DNA from: Saccopteryx bilineata
Taxonomy: Eukaryota > Chordata > Mammalia > Chiroptera > Emballonuridae
Direction of reading: 5' to 3'
Length of the DNA: 64,000 nucleotides
Assembly (NCBI RefSeq): GCF_036850765.1
Contig: NC_089492.1
Location: 290,864,590 to 290,928,589, forward strand
Shown here: positions 1-10,400 of the stretch, piece by piece
Position numbering within the stretch: the stretch's first letter is position 1
Layout: each line of letters opens with the position of its first letter
Notes under the pieces: generated by a model
Seen by the model: only the letters and a program-made list of their open reading frames with translations
Told to the model about the DNA's origin: nothing
The model's database searches: none
Translations under genes and position numbers: made by a program

Positions 1-360
1 GTGCCACTGGCATCTAGTGTGTAAAGGTGAGGGATGCTGCTAGAATCTAAGAAGACACTGAATAGCCCCCCCCCCACAGAACAGAATGCATCCAGCCCAG
101 AATGTCACTGTGGCAGGTTTGAGGAACTCTGTCCTACACCCAAACCACCAACACACACATGGCATTGCTTCCGATGTGTGTCCCAGTCTCACAGCATCTG
201 GGGCCACCAACCTGGTCCAAACTGCCTCTCTGCCTCAGGTGGTTATTGCAACGAACTATTTAAACATTGAGTTTTATTTCCTTTTCACTACGGCCTCATC
301 TTTTTGTCATTGGGAGCTGTGTTTTCCTTTTCTGAATTTCAGGCAACTATCAGAGACTTG
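1..360. other. Unassigned sequence
   Basis: No gene or recognisable repeat is visible. It holds a short C run near 66-75 and becomes AT-richer toward the trinucleotide array. The reading frame that runs from here into the array has no recognisable protein features before the repeat. Confidence 0.5.
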
Positions 361-361
361 G

Positions 362-797
362 CACTTACTTATGTATATTATCATTCCTATCACCATCATC
401 ACTACCATATCACCATCATCACCACCACCACCATCACCATCATCATCACCACCATCACCATCATCACCACCATCACCACCACCATCACCATCATCATCAC
501 CACCATCACCATCATCATCATCACCATCACCAACATCATCATCATCGCCATCATTATCATCATCACCATCACCGCCTTCATCACCATCATCACCACCATC
601 ACCACCACCATCACCATCATCATCACCACCATCACCATCATCATCATCACCATCACCAACATCATCATCATCACCATCATTATCATCATCACCATCACCG
701 CCTTCATCACCATCATCACCACCATCACCACCATCATCATCATCATCATCATTACCACAGCCATCACCATCACCATCACCATCCTCACCATCACCGC
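362..797. repeat. CAT/CAC trinucleotide array with 126 bp higher-order unit
   Basis: An almost uninterrupted mixture of CAT and CAC triplets. Within it a longer unit is duplicated: the interruption CGCCTTC occurs at 573 and again at 699, exactly 126 bp apart, and the surrounding pattern of CAT/CAC variants (about 454-579 and 580-705) repeats almost perfectly, with one A/G difference near 546. A partial third unit follows. The array opens all six frames and gives artefactual Ser/Pro, Ile/Thr, Asp/Gly and Met/Val low-complexity frames that should not be read as proteins. Confidence 0.95.
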
Positions 798-800
798 ATT

Positions 801-905
801 TATTGAGTACTGGCCCTGTCATAGGTCCTATGCTGGGTACTTCACACACATCAGCTCGTGTAATCTCTGCACATTTCTGTAGCGTAGGCATTATTGCCCT
901 AATTT
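801..905 (+). repeat. Old MIR/L2-like fragment
   Basis: The stretch beginning TATTGAGTACTGGCCC and running through a 'tgctgggtact' core resembles the widespread old mammalian motif 'ttattgagcacctactatgtgcc...'. It directly abuts the CAT/CAC array. Family placement is by eye. Confidence 0.4.
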
Positions 906-929
906 TATAGGCAATGTTTCATTAGCTAA

Positions 930-1165
930 AGGATTAGATGCCAAATCTGGAATCAAGTTGCCTGGCTCTGTCAAATTACTGCTCTGTACCATTAGGAATA
1001 AGTTACTGAACTCACTGCTCCTCAGTTTCCTCACCTATGAGGTGGGGTAAATGGTCACATTCACATCACAGAACTATTGTAAGGATTCCAAGAGAGGGTC
1101 CATGGGAAGCAATTAGTCCGGTGCTTGGTTAAGCAATGCGCACTCAAAAAATGTTAGCCAGTCCA
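930..1165 (+). repeat. MIR SINE, ancient
   Basis: Shows the MIR layout: 'tgcctggctctg', a 'ctcctcagtttcctcacctatgaggtgggg' core-type segment, 'attgtaaggatt', and an 'agtccggtgcttgg' 3' part. Divergence is high, as expected of a pan-mammalian SINE. Confidence 0.6.
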
Positions 1166-1444
1166 TTAGCTAGTTATTAAAAAAAAACTAAAATGAGGCT
1201 TACAGGGCTGAAGTACTTTGCTCAAAGTCATATTGTAAATGGTTCATCCATAACTGTCATGACCACACAAGGCTGCCTCCTGCTGGGACCAGGAAACACC
1301 TACTGAGAGAAGCTGAGACTGATCGCCCCACCCCTTTGTTCCAAGGGAGGCAGGTGACCTTCCTCCTCGACTTCTATAAAATCTGTAGAAATAGCAAAAG
1401 CCCTGAAGGAGGTCCTTATTGTTTTTACAGCTTTGACCTTTCAG
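1166..1444. other. Unassigned sequence
   Basis: No recognisable gene or repeat. An 88-codon minus-strand frame overlaps it but runs into the inverted-duplication arm and has no identifiable domain. Confidence 0.45.
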
Positions 1445-1564
1445 AAAGCTCTCTACCTTCCCATCGGTGACTGCTATCACCATTTGAGAGGGAGCAGGAC
1501 AAGAAGCCATCCTCCCTCCTGCCTGTTCTCCCCGACAATGTCCTCATCATCCCCTCCCATCACC
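1445..1564 (+). repeat. Inverted duplication, left arm (120 bp)
   Basis: Read on the plus strand, these 120 bases match the reverse complement of 3294-3413 with only two differences (T/C at about 1474 and G/C at about 1521) and no gap. Similarity stops abruptly on both sides. The segment is not a repeat family I recognise. The arms are about 1.7 kb apart. Confidence 0.92.
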
Positions 1565-3293
1565 CTGCCGGCCTCTGTGCACCTGCTCTGACAGGTCTTT
1601 GAGCCCAGCCTCCCGGGAACAGAGACGAGGAGCATGTGGTATGTCGGGGATATTTGCTCCGCTGTAAATTAGCTTGTCTGCAAGACTGGGGGAAACTGCT
1701 CCAAAAGAAAGTTGCTTAAAGTTCATGTTTGATTACAGTGATAGAAGCCGGTATGGGTGAGGGCCTTTGCCAGTTGAGAAAAAGGAAGAAGAAGAAGGAG
1801 CAGCCCTTCTTCTTCCATTAGCCCCCAACCATGAGGGGTGTCTCAGCCCCAAGGAGGCACGTGGCTTGGGAACTCAGAGCTGGGTCTCCAGAGATGGCCT
1901 CCGAGGTACGCTCTAAAGCTCCATCCCTCACGATGACCCTGGAGAATGGCGTGTGGAGTGGGATAGGCACCTTCTCTGCGGCCTCCCGCCCTCCAAACAG
2001 GACGGAACATTTGCTCACAATGTTCCACCTGCCAGAAATGCCCCTCCCTCTTCTCCGACTCTTACGTAAGGTAAACTGATCTGGGGCACCACTTGTTCCC
2101 GGAAGCCTTCCCTGAACCCTCTCCATGTGCGTAGTTTACCCGTGCGTGTGGCTTGCCCTGTGTCCTGTGAGGCACACCTATTTCCACCCGACAATATCTT
2201 TTTGCTCCTTGGAACATCCCCATATAACCCCTAGAAGGACAGGTAAATTCTTAGGCACCCTCGTCCTCAACTGATGACTGCCCCCACTCCCTGAGAAGAC
2301 ACCTGAAGAAGACAGCCATTCTTGGCAGACTCCAGATTAAAAGAGGAGTTTGACACCAGAGAATCTGGTCTGGGCTGCAGAGGCAGACGGGGCCACACCT
2401 GCTGGCCTCCCATACCCTGGCTCTGTCCCCTCCCCACCGGCCAAGGACCTCAGCCAGACACCAGGAGCCACCTCAACAAGTCTGATGCTCCCCACCCGCC
2501 CTCCCCCACCCCCAGAACCTGCTGGCTCAGCCTCCTGAGTAATCCTCTCTTGTTCCCCAACTCCATGCTCACCTGCTCGGAACCGCACCATCTCCCCCGC
2601 CACTCTCTTGTTAGAGACCATCCGCTCTCTGGCTTTGTTTTTCCTCAGTTATCTGTCAACCTGGCAAAGCCAGAGCAGCGTGGGTCAGAGATCCGAACCT
2701 GCCTGCACCACTCCCTGGGCGGAGCCTTGGACCAGTCACTCCTTGGCTGGGGTGAAAGGCCCCTGAGTTGTCTCGGGCAGCCTTCCAAACTCCTGGGGTG
2801 CCATGTGGCCAAGAACTGCCAATCAGCCTCTCACTGGGGTGAACCCTGCTCTAGAGGGTTCAGGGTTTCCAAGCTCCCTGCCAAGCATGCTGGCCATGGA
2901 GTCACCAGCCCACTCGTATGTCCCATGCACACCCTCTCCCATACGCTTTCTCAATGGGTGGAGGATTGTTCTGGAGCTCAGGTCGCAGCAACCACAGCTG
3001 AGCATCAGTCCGGGCTCTGTGAGAGTCAGCATCGCCGTGCAAAGAAACATGAGGCCACAGCTATGCTTCGAGAGCACCGAAGCACCTGCCTCTCCCGGGG
3101 GGCCATCTGTCCACAGGCCATGGTGGCGGGCGGCACCCCCAGTGCTGGGGAGAGCCACACGGCCCACGGAGGGCTCTGCGATGTCTCTACAGACCGTTCT
3201 CCTTACTAAACACCATATGCCGGAAGGAGAGAAAGACAGGCTTCCTGTCTGGTAGACGTCCAAGGTGATGTCTCGTGGGTTCAGGAAAAGAGA
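1565..3293. other. Unassigned spacer between inverted-duplication arms
   Basis: GC-rich, with a short purine run (about 1780-1803) followed by a pyrimidine run. The longest frame (2322-3209, plus, 295 codons) has no recognisable domain, and other frames over the same stretch are also open, so it is most likely a by-product of composition. Confidence 0.5.
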
Positions 3294-3413
3294 GGTGATG
3301 GGAGGGGATGATGAGGACATTGTCGGGGAGAACAGGGAGGAGGGAGGATGGCTTCTTGTCCTGCTCCCTCTCAAATGGTGATGGCAGTCACCGATGGGAA
3401 GGTAGAGAGCTTT
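3294..3413 (-). repeat. Inverted duplication, right arm (120 bp)
   Basis: Reverse complement of 1445-1564 with two mismatches in 120 aligned bases and no indel. Flanking bases on either side do not match those of the left arm. No target duplication or poly-A tail accompanies it, so it does not look like a retroposed copy. Confidence 0.92.
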
Positions 3414-3744
3414 TCCCAGTGGCACAGACAACCATAGCAGCACTCCAGAGTGGGGTGGGGGGGGCACCCAGGGTTCTCGAGCCCACTTCTGTGCTGAGGA
3501 CAGTTTCAGCTTGATCATGTCAGCTCATTCAGCTGCCCTGTGAGGGTCTCCTCAGAGCAGAAGTCCACGACAGAGCCAGGTCAGCGGAGGAAGGCCAGGG
3601 TGTGGCGGTGTCCTTTTGTGGCTCCTAAAGCTCTCTGGGGTCCTGGGGTGGCAGAGCTGAGCCCACGGAGGTGCCTGTCCTAGAGCCCTGGGGCGACCGT
3701 GACAAAGGACCACCGTGGCAGGTGGGGAGGGGAGGGCTTCACCC
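3414..3744. other. Unassigned sequence
   Basis: Contains a short G run near 3456-3464. No gene or repeat is recognised. Confidence 0.45.
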
Positions 3745-3747
3745 ACA

Positions 3748-4052
3748 GAGCTGTGCTGTCTCTCACAGTCTGGAGGCTGGAAGTCCCAGACCAAGGTGTC
3801 GTCAGCAGGTGAGGCCTCTTCCTGTCTCGCAGGTGACCTCCTTCTCACTGAGTCTTCACAGGGCAACAAGAGGAAGCTCTCTGGTGTCTCCCCCTATGTG
3901 AACACGATCCTATCAGATCGGGGCCCCACTCTTATGACCTCATCTAACCTTAATTACGCTCTCACGGGCCCCCTCTCCTAATAAAGTCACCCTGGGGGAT
4001 AGGGCTTCAACATCAGAGATCGGGGAGAACACAATTTGGTCCGTAGGGAAAC
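3748..4052 (-). mobile_element. MLT1-type MaLR LTR (ancient endogenous retrovirus-like)
   Basis: The plus strand reads as the reverse complement of an MLT1 LTR: 'ctggaggctggaagtccc', 'aaggtgtcgtcagcagg', 'ggggccccactcttatgacc', 'ccttaattac', and a final 'gggcttcaacat...acacaatttggtcc'. Only LTR sequence is seen and no internal region, as for a solo LTR. The subfamily (MLT1A-like) is from memory. Confidence 0.8.
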
Positions 4053-4185
4053 ACAAGACTCATCAGGATCGTGTTCCTGAACTAAAACAGGGGCAAACGA
4101 AAACTAGGGTGACCCTGCAGGACCAGTCAATGCTGCAGGTCCCAATCTCAGGGCAAGGGTAGACAGCATGGACAGGGACCTGCTT

Positions 4186-4250
4186 CCCCGTGGAGGAGAG
4201 AAAGAGACAGAGAGAGAAAGAGACAGAGACAGAGAGAGGAAAAGAAAGCA
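4186..4250 (+). repeat. GA-rich simple repeat
   Basis: Runs of GAGA and AGACAGAG make up most of this stretch. It generates a charged Glu/Arg/Lys frame on the plus strand and a Leu/Ser-rich frame on the minus strand that are not credible proteins. Confidence 0.8.
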
Positions 4251-5965
4251 GGCAGAAACCAGGGCATGGGGTTAGGGATGGAGAGAGTCAGTCCCTGAGA
4301 GCGAGACAGGCTTCTGGAGGAGACCCCCTCCCCCGCCGCCAGACCCCTCACAGAGCCACGTGCGAACCGGCTAAGATGTGAATGTGTAATATGCCTCATA
4401 TAATCCAGGGTCTGAGGAAGATATCCTACTGAAATTTCCACAGGAAATGAAGGTGGGGAGATATAATTACTTAAGATTGACACAGCGCTCCGGCGAAAGC
4501 AAGTCTGGATAGCACAGGCTCGGCCACATGAGACATCCAGTTAAAGAAAACCACGAAATGAACCCAAACCGGGATTCGACAGAGAAGAAGGTTCATGTCT
4601 CCTAGAGGATCACGTGCTTGTGCTCCAGGTGGGGCAGGCTGCTGGCGGGCCAGAGAGGGTCCTTTGAAACTGTACCTAGTGGCACAGTCACTCGTGGGCG
4701 AGGTCACGCACAGCCTGACTCCTTGATCTGGAGTCCCATCCAGCCCGAATGACCTTGTGCTATCTGTTAGGATAAGGTCCCCCATGCACCTTGAGTCGAG
4801 CCTGTGTCTGAGAACCGCTGTGAAGAGCACCATTGTTGTATCATTTATTCAACACGTACCAAGCGTTTCTCATGCCAGAGACCCACAGGGTTGACAAGAG
4901 GGGGAAGGAGACACAACCCTGATGACCATCACCTCTCCTGCTGGAACCACAGGGCATGGACCCACCTTCACCAGGAGCAGACGCTCCACCTGCCCTGCTG
5001 GCTGAGTGAGTGGCCAGGAGCCGGCATGGGGAGGAGGGGCACATGTGTCCCCGCTGAAGGACGAGCAAACAATAAAAATATCGGCAGCTAGAGAGAGCCT
5101 GGCATGCTCACATGGGTGTCGGAGGGCCACACGGCTGGACTGAGGCCAGTGTGGACAGAGGTAGCTGGGGGAGCAGACACCAGCAAACAAACAGGCTGCA
5201 GAGCCCCCAAACCATCCTCTGGTGGCCCCTGGGGCCCTGTGACAGCCCACGGTCTGGCTTCCTCGTGTGTCCGCTGGCGGAGCGGAGGCTAGCCAGTGTC
5301 CCCGGACTCTTCTGGTCCCATCTGAACAACGCCTTGGATGCAGGACCCCGGGCCAGAGCTTCCATCTGCCCTTGTCCCCGCAAATCCTCTGCCCTATGTG
5401 ACAATTGTCTGGTGAGGACAGGCATTGACCCTGAGAAGGAAAAGGTTTTGCTGTCCCTGAATCCTTTCCATTTAGTTCATCTTTGGACGAAGAAGCAGCC
5501 AGAGATGGAGCAGGAGCCCCATGGAGCCTTCGGAGAGAACGCTTCATCAACACCCCGCCCCCTACTTCATCAACACCACAGAGCATTTTCCCCTTGCAGC
5601 CTTCCCATTAGAACAAGGCTCTCGTCTAATTAGTGAACACACAATACTGTTTTAATGATAATTACAGGGTCTCTGGGACCCAGTGGAGCCCACACTCCCA
5701 TAGAGGTAGGGGTTCCTTAAATGCTGAGGGAGGGGGGAAGAAGGAGGAGGAAGAAGCTACCTTCCCCAGAGTTCTCCCACCTGCCTTGTGGTAAATATAC
5801 CAACATCCACCCCTGCCCTCCACCATAAACTATAATTTCCAATGGTGCTATTCGACCTCTGTATGAATTTCTATGTAAAGTGAGGCCCCGGCTCTCTGCC
5901 CTCTCTGTTCTCTGGAACTGGGGGGACGAGGGGACTCACCACCAATGAGGTTAGATAGACAGAGT
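4251..5965. other. Unassigned sequence
   Basis: No exon-like pattern with credible splice sites and a recognisable protein was found. A stretch at about 5620-5670 ('ctaattagtgaacacac', 'taatgataattacagg') and one at 5790-5880 are AT-richer than their surroundings and could be old conserved sequence, but nothing further can be supported. Confidence 0.45.
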
Positions 5966-5989
5966 GGGTCTAGAAGAAGATCCAAAGAG

Positions 5990-6215
5990 CTCTCCTTCAA
6001 GCCAACCTCCTGACCCCAATCCAGCTGTGTGACCTAGAGCTGACCGCTCAACCTCTCTGAGCTTCATCAGACCCATTTCCAGATGAAGTCATAAATTCTC
6101 ACCTGGATGCACAGGATCCAGCAAGTGTCCAGCTGGGTAAAGGGCATGGAAATCTATTGCAGGGAAGTAACAATACCACCTCATGGGGTGGTTGTGAGTC
6201 ACATGAGACCCTGTT
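5990..6215 (+). repeat. Probable MIR SINE
   Basis: 'ccagctgtgtgacctagagctgacc', then 'cctctctgagcttcatcagacccatttccagatga' matches the MIR core order (unit describing loss of anticipated sequence by divergence). The 3' part is poorly defined. Confidence 0.5.
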
Positions 6216-6267
6216 AGCTTCCTGGGCTGTTGGAAGAAAGTGCCCCAGGCTGGGGGTGGAAAGTGCT

Positions 6268-6620
6268 GGAGGATAAACACAGACATTTCTTCTCTCACAG
6301 TCCTGGAGACCAGAAGTATGAGGTCAAGGTGTCACAGAGCTGTGCCCCCTCTGAGAGTCGGGGTAGATTCCTCCTTTGCATCTCTGCTGCTGGTAGTGCC
6401 AGCAGTCCTTGGCTTGTGGGTACATCGCTGTGGTCTCTGCTTATCTTCACATGGCCTTTCTCTGTATCTTCTGTGCCCTCTTCCAAGGATGACAGTCATT
6501 GTTTTAGGGTCCCCTGACCCAGAAGGATTTCATCTTAACTAATGGCACCTTCAAAGGTCCAATTTCCAAATAAGGTCCCGTTCTGAGGTTCCAGGTGGAT
6601 GTGAATTGTCATGGGGACCC
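6268..6620 (-). mobile_element. MLT1-type MaLR LTR (ancient)
   Basis: Plus strand carries the reverse complement of MLT1 hallmarks in order: 'ttctctcacagtcctgg', 'accagaagtatgaggtcaag', 'gtccttggcttgtgggtac', 'cttcacatggcctt', 'aaataaggtcccg' and 'ggttccaggtggatgtg'. It is strongly diverged. No internal retroviral sequence adjoins it. Confidence 0.75.
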
Positions 6621-6959
6621 TAGTGCACCCAGTGTAGTCAGTCGCTCCGGGTAGAGCACTTGGAAGCGTTGCCTGGCCCTTAGCGAGAGAGCCCTCCAAG
6701 CGCTGGCTCTGGCAGTGACGTTTCTTTAAACAACTACGCAAATGCAAAGTGATTTTGTCATTTTCCTTCTTCATACAAAACCCTGATTCTGCCCTTACTG
6801 GGGTTTTCCTGTGGTCCATGGGGACCTATCCTCATGCTGTGGACAGGACAGGACTGGGGGCTCACACTCAGAAGTGGCTCTGAGCAGGCCGGGCCGCGTT
6901 GGTTCTGACCACTGTTGTGTTCTGGTTAGAGAGCTGTACTGGGCAGATCCTGTGACATC
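6621..6959. other. Unassigned sequence
   Basis: No gene or repeat recognised. It ends at the target duplication of the hAT element that follows. Confidence 0.45.
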
Positions 6960-6967
6960 ATTTAAAC

Positions 6968-7193
6968 CAGTTGTTTTTCAACTGCTGGTCTGTGGATCGG
7001 TCTGCCAGAAATTTTGAGCCGGTCTGCAAAAGAGTTAACCACCCCTAATGTTGTATGAAGATTACAGAGTCAATGATCTTAGTTGAATTTGCTTGTGTTC
7101 GGGGTGATTTCTGCCTTACTGGTCCCAGAAATAATTCTCCTTAGTTCACTGGTTCCCAAATGTAAAAAAAAAAAAAAAGGTTGAAAACCCCTG
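6968..7193. mobile_element. Non-autonomous hAT DNA transposon, 226 bp
   Basis: Terminal inverted repeats are CAGTTGTTTTTCAAC at the left and the complement of CAGGGGTTTTCAACC at the right. The element is flanked by a perfect 8 bp target duplication, ATTTAAAC, at 6960-6967 and 7194-7201, the length diagnostic of hAT transposition. It has no transposase frame, so it was mobilised in trans. A run of about 15 A lies next to the right terminus. It belongs to the Charlie/SPIN-like group by its CAG...CAAC ends; the exact family is not known to me. Confidence 0.9.
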
Positions 7194-7201
7194 ATTTAAA
7201 C

Positions 7202-8415
7202 TGTCCCACAGAGAAAAGACAGAGAGAGGAGCTTTTGCTCATTCCAGCCTCAGTTTCCCTGTCAACCCCCCCCCCCAGGCTGAGACCTCCCACACACCCC
7301 CATCGCATCAGCAGGTGAGTAAGACCACAGCCTCGGTGTGAAGTTTTAAGAATCTCACGAGCACAGTGGACTCGCTGTTATGACCGACATTTCCATATTC
7401 CGGCAAGAGTGGGCACCGGCACCCCGGCCCCTCACGACCTCTCATGTGGAGATTTGGTGACTCACCTGTAAAAGTAAAACCGGGTAACTGGAGCCCACCC
7501 GATGACACCTAATTAATGACACGTGGCAGATGTTGAAGACAAGCCCCGCCCCCTGTGGCTGGTTGTCCAGTTGGGGAACCCAGAGGGAGCCGCGGCAACC
7601 CCTGTGAGGACTGGATGCCCGCAGCGAGCCGCGCGGTTAGAGAATCTCACCCTACTGTCTGAGATATTCCCAAACAAGCAAAATCACATGTAGAAGGGGG
7701 CACCCCGTTCCCCGGAACACAGGGCCCTTCGGCACGCCCCATGCTCTCCCTCCCAAACGCTGGGGCCGCGGGAGTACTCCAAGCACGTGTCTGCACATTA
7801 GCGATGCATCCCCGGGCACCTCGGAGTGCTGCTTCCCCTCTGGCGCCAGGTTTCGGGAAGCTCCTGATTAGAGTTGAAAGCTACATAAACAGGTACCCTT
7901 TGGGTCCTTTCAGAGATGGAGAAGACTTTTTTCTCCAATCCATCCCTCGTCAGCAAAATCTAAGTGCTGCGTTGAGCGTACACGGATGCACAATGAACAT
8001 TGAAAAGGGAAGTCGTGATTTAAACCTCCGGGAACGTCGGAGGAAATGAAGCCCCACCCGGTCTCAGAGCTGGCTCTCCTTCAAAGGTGTGTCAGACGCC
8101 AGGTCCTCTGTTCCTAGAGGACAGGGGAGCAGAGCAGGACAGAGGGGACCGCCCTGCCCTCCCACGAGCTGATGGGTCACACAGCCAGACCCCCTTGGGC
8201 ACCAACGACCTGCATGTTGTTGGTGCTCTATGAACACTAATATATTTTGGAGCCCCTTCCTGTGGGACTGAACCAGAGACACCAAGTGTGTGAATGTGGC
8301 AGCTACTATGTCTGCTCAACCACCGCCCATAGCTCCCTATTACCTTTAGCCTCACCACCAGCATTAGCTCTCCCCCTCTTTCTTCCACTAAAGGTCTTTG
8401 AGCCCCTCACTCTGC
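7202..8415. other. Unassigned sequence
   Basis: Contains a C run at about 7267-7276. The stretch 7850-8050 is less repetitive and AT-richer, and could be conserved non-coding DNA. No gene is supported. Confidence 0.45.
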
Positions 8416-8419
8416 CCCC

Positions 8420-8510
8420 CCCCAATGCTGTCCTGGGTGCTAAACATGGAGCAGCCAGTAAACAGACAAAATCCCTGACCCCACGAGGTTCTCAACCTTC
8501 CACCGAAGAA
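8420..8510 (+). repeat. Possible old L2/MIR-type fragment
   Basis: 'aatgctgtcctgggtgctaa' followed by 'aacagacaaaatccctgacccc' resembles the common mammalian repeat text '...gtgctggggatacagcagtgaacaagacagacaaggtccctgcc'. Weak, by eye only. Confidence 0.35.
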
Positions 8511-9780
8511 CCTACCTTGGCCCAGGCTGGCTGTGCCCAGTGCCAATGCAAACCCCTGCCTTCTCGTCTGCCACACGTGCCCTCTGTGTGTCTCTGGACC
8601 CCGACCTCTGGCCGGAGGGAACTCGGTCCTATTTGTCTCCTCAACTGCTTAGACTACAGCCCAACACTGGGTGAAAGTTTGGCAAACATGTTTGGAGTGA
8701 ATGACTGGTCTGTGAACGGTTCGTTCCCGCTGAGCTCAGTGAGGCCCGGGGAAATGTGAGATGTGACAACCACATGTTTACAGACGTGGTGAGAGTAGTG
8801 GGCGAGGGTGATACCGGTCTGCGTAAGACAAGGGGACAGGAGCCGGCGGATCAGAGCAGAGGCTAGGCAGAGGGCTCGGACTCCACGCTCCATGAAGGTG
8901 ATGACGACTTTCCTGTCCTGTCTTCCTTTTCAGATGGCCTTGGCACCATCTTCACAAAACATGGGGCTTCGTTTTCTCTCCCTTCCTTCCCTAAAGCTGA
9001 GTCGCCGGCAAGAGGACCGGGAGAAAGAGGCAAATCCTTGGAATGTGCCATGAGCCCCCTTGCGCTGGACTTTGCCCGGCACGTGTGTGTCATGTCTTGG
9101 GAGCAGAGGCTCATGTTGAGGACGGGGGGGGGGGGGCATCAGTAGGGAGGAGGAGCGGGCAGGGTGGCCTTCCCTGGGTGGCAGGGGGCAGCAGGAATTT
9201 GTGGGGGAGACAGCCACAGGGAAGCTGGGAGGTCATGGTGGTCGGCGGCTTGGGTTCTCAGTACCGCCCACTCAGCTTCACGCTTTCATCCCTCCCGAGA
9301 CAGACACTGCTCACACCTCCCTCGGTCCCGACTCCCAGTGAGCCACGCCCTGCATCTCTCAGGGGGCCTCTACCACCTCCATTCCCGGGAGCACACGCTC
9401 TTGTCCTTGGGAACTCCCGGGAAAAGTCCTTTATGAGCAAGCTGCCTGTCGGATCAACTCCGCTGGGACAGTGTGAAGCATTTGACACCTTCTGATCTGA
9501 TTTTATTTCTAAATCTAACTCAACACAGCATGTATATGCCCCTTGCCAAGACCTCCAAACGGCAGTGACGTGAAGAAATGAGTGTTCCCTTTGTGTGTCG
9601 GAATCCACAGGGGCCGGCATGATGCGTTCAGATCGGACTCAGCATCTCGGAGCCTCTTTCCTGCCTCCCGTCCCACTGGCCAGACGCCCCCGGCATGTGG
9701 CCCTGCCCACGGGGTGCGCGGCATCACCCCAGACACAGTGGGGGCAGGGAGAGCACGCCCGCGGGGAAGGCCGAGGACCG
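8511..9780. other. Unassigned GC-rich sequence
   Basis: Includes a pure G run at about 9124-9137. Overlapping frames on both strands are open but carry no recognisable domains. Confidence 0.45.
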
Positions 9781-9782
9781 TT

Positions 9783-9960
9783 CAGATCCCAGCTCCGCCA
9801 CTTTCTGAGTCTGGGGCCGAGCACGGGTTCTTTCAGTTTGCTGAAGCCCACTTCTCATCCGGGATGTGTCAGCTGGTTGAGTGTATCACACGGGATCGTG
9901 GCGGGAGGCTGCTGGCCAGGTCCCTTCCTTCCCTGTGCCCCAGAGGCGGTACCCGATCCC
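9783..9960 (+). repeat. Possible MIR SINE
   Basis: 'cagatcccagctccgccactttctgagtc' resembles the MIR 5' motif for 'tcctggctctgccacttactagctgtgtg', followed by a diverged remainder. Boundaries uncertain. Confidence 0.4.
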
Positions 9961-10029
9961 AGAGTGGCTTCTGTGTTCTTAACATTGTTATCAAACAATA
10001 GGATGGAGGAAAGGGGGATTCTGTGTTCG

Positions 10030-10205
10030 AGCTCTGGGCTTGTGACTCATAGAGAGAGAGAGCGGGAGAGGCCCCAGCTCAGCCACTCTTAGGCGTGGAG
10101 ACACTTGACAGCATGGCCCCCATAGATTTGCTCCAGGGATTAAATGGCATGGTGATCGTCAAATGCTTCTCCGCGTGTCTGGAGTACAGGAAAGGCTTGA
10201 TAAAT
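10030..10205 (+). repeat. Possible MIR SINE
   Basis: 'gccccagctcagccactctt', 'ccagggattaaatggcatgg' and 'ggaaaggcttgataaatatc' follow the MIR order. A short GA repeat lies at 10050-10063. Confidence 0.45.
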
Positions 10206-10211
10206 ATCAAC

Positions 10212-10400
10212 CATTAGGAATAATCACAGCCAACATTTGCAGAGTGCTCTGTGCGTCAAACCCTGTTCCGAGCACATTATATCTGTTAACCCCTTGAGTC
10301 CCAGACCTTCCCCGGGAGGCTGGCATCCCTGTGTCAAAGCAGGAAACTGGGCACAGAGAAGCTGAATTGGTGCCCAGAGCCACACAGCCCGGAGCTGGGT
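10212..10400 (+). repeat. MIR-type ancient SINE
   Basis: 'atttgcagagtgctctgtgcgtcaaaccctgttccgagcacattatatctgttaacc' and 'ggaaactgggcacagagaagctgaattggtgcccagagccacacagc' (each broken by substitutions) follow a very common ancient mammalian repeat. It lies wholly inside the 390-codon minus-strand frame 10207-11379, arguing against that frame being a gene. Confidence 0.65.

Noticed and set aside
2322..3209. 295-codon plus-strand frame
   Set aside because: No domain; overlaps open frames in other phases and on the other strand; composition is low in stop codons.
3748..4052. Complete endogenous retrovirus
   Set aside because: Only MaLR-type LTR sequence is found at this and the other LTR sites (6268, 11332, 52019, 53490, 55288); no gag, pol or env-like region adjoins any of them.
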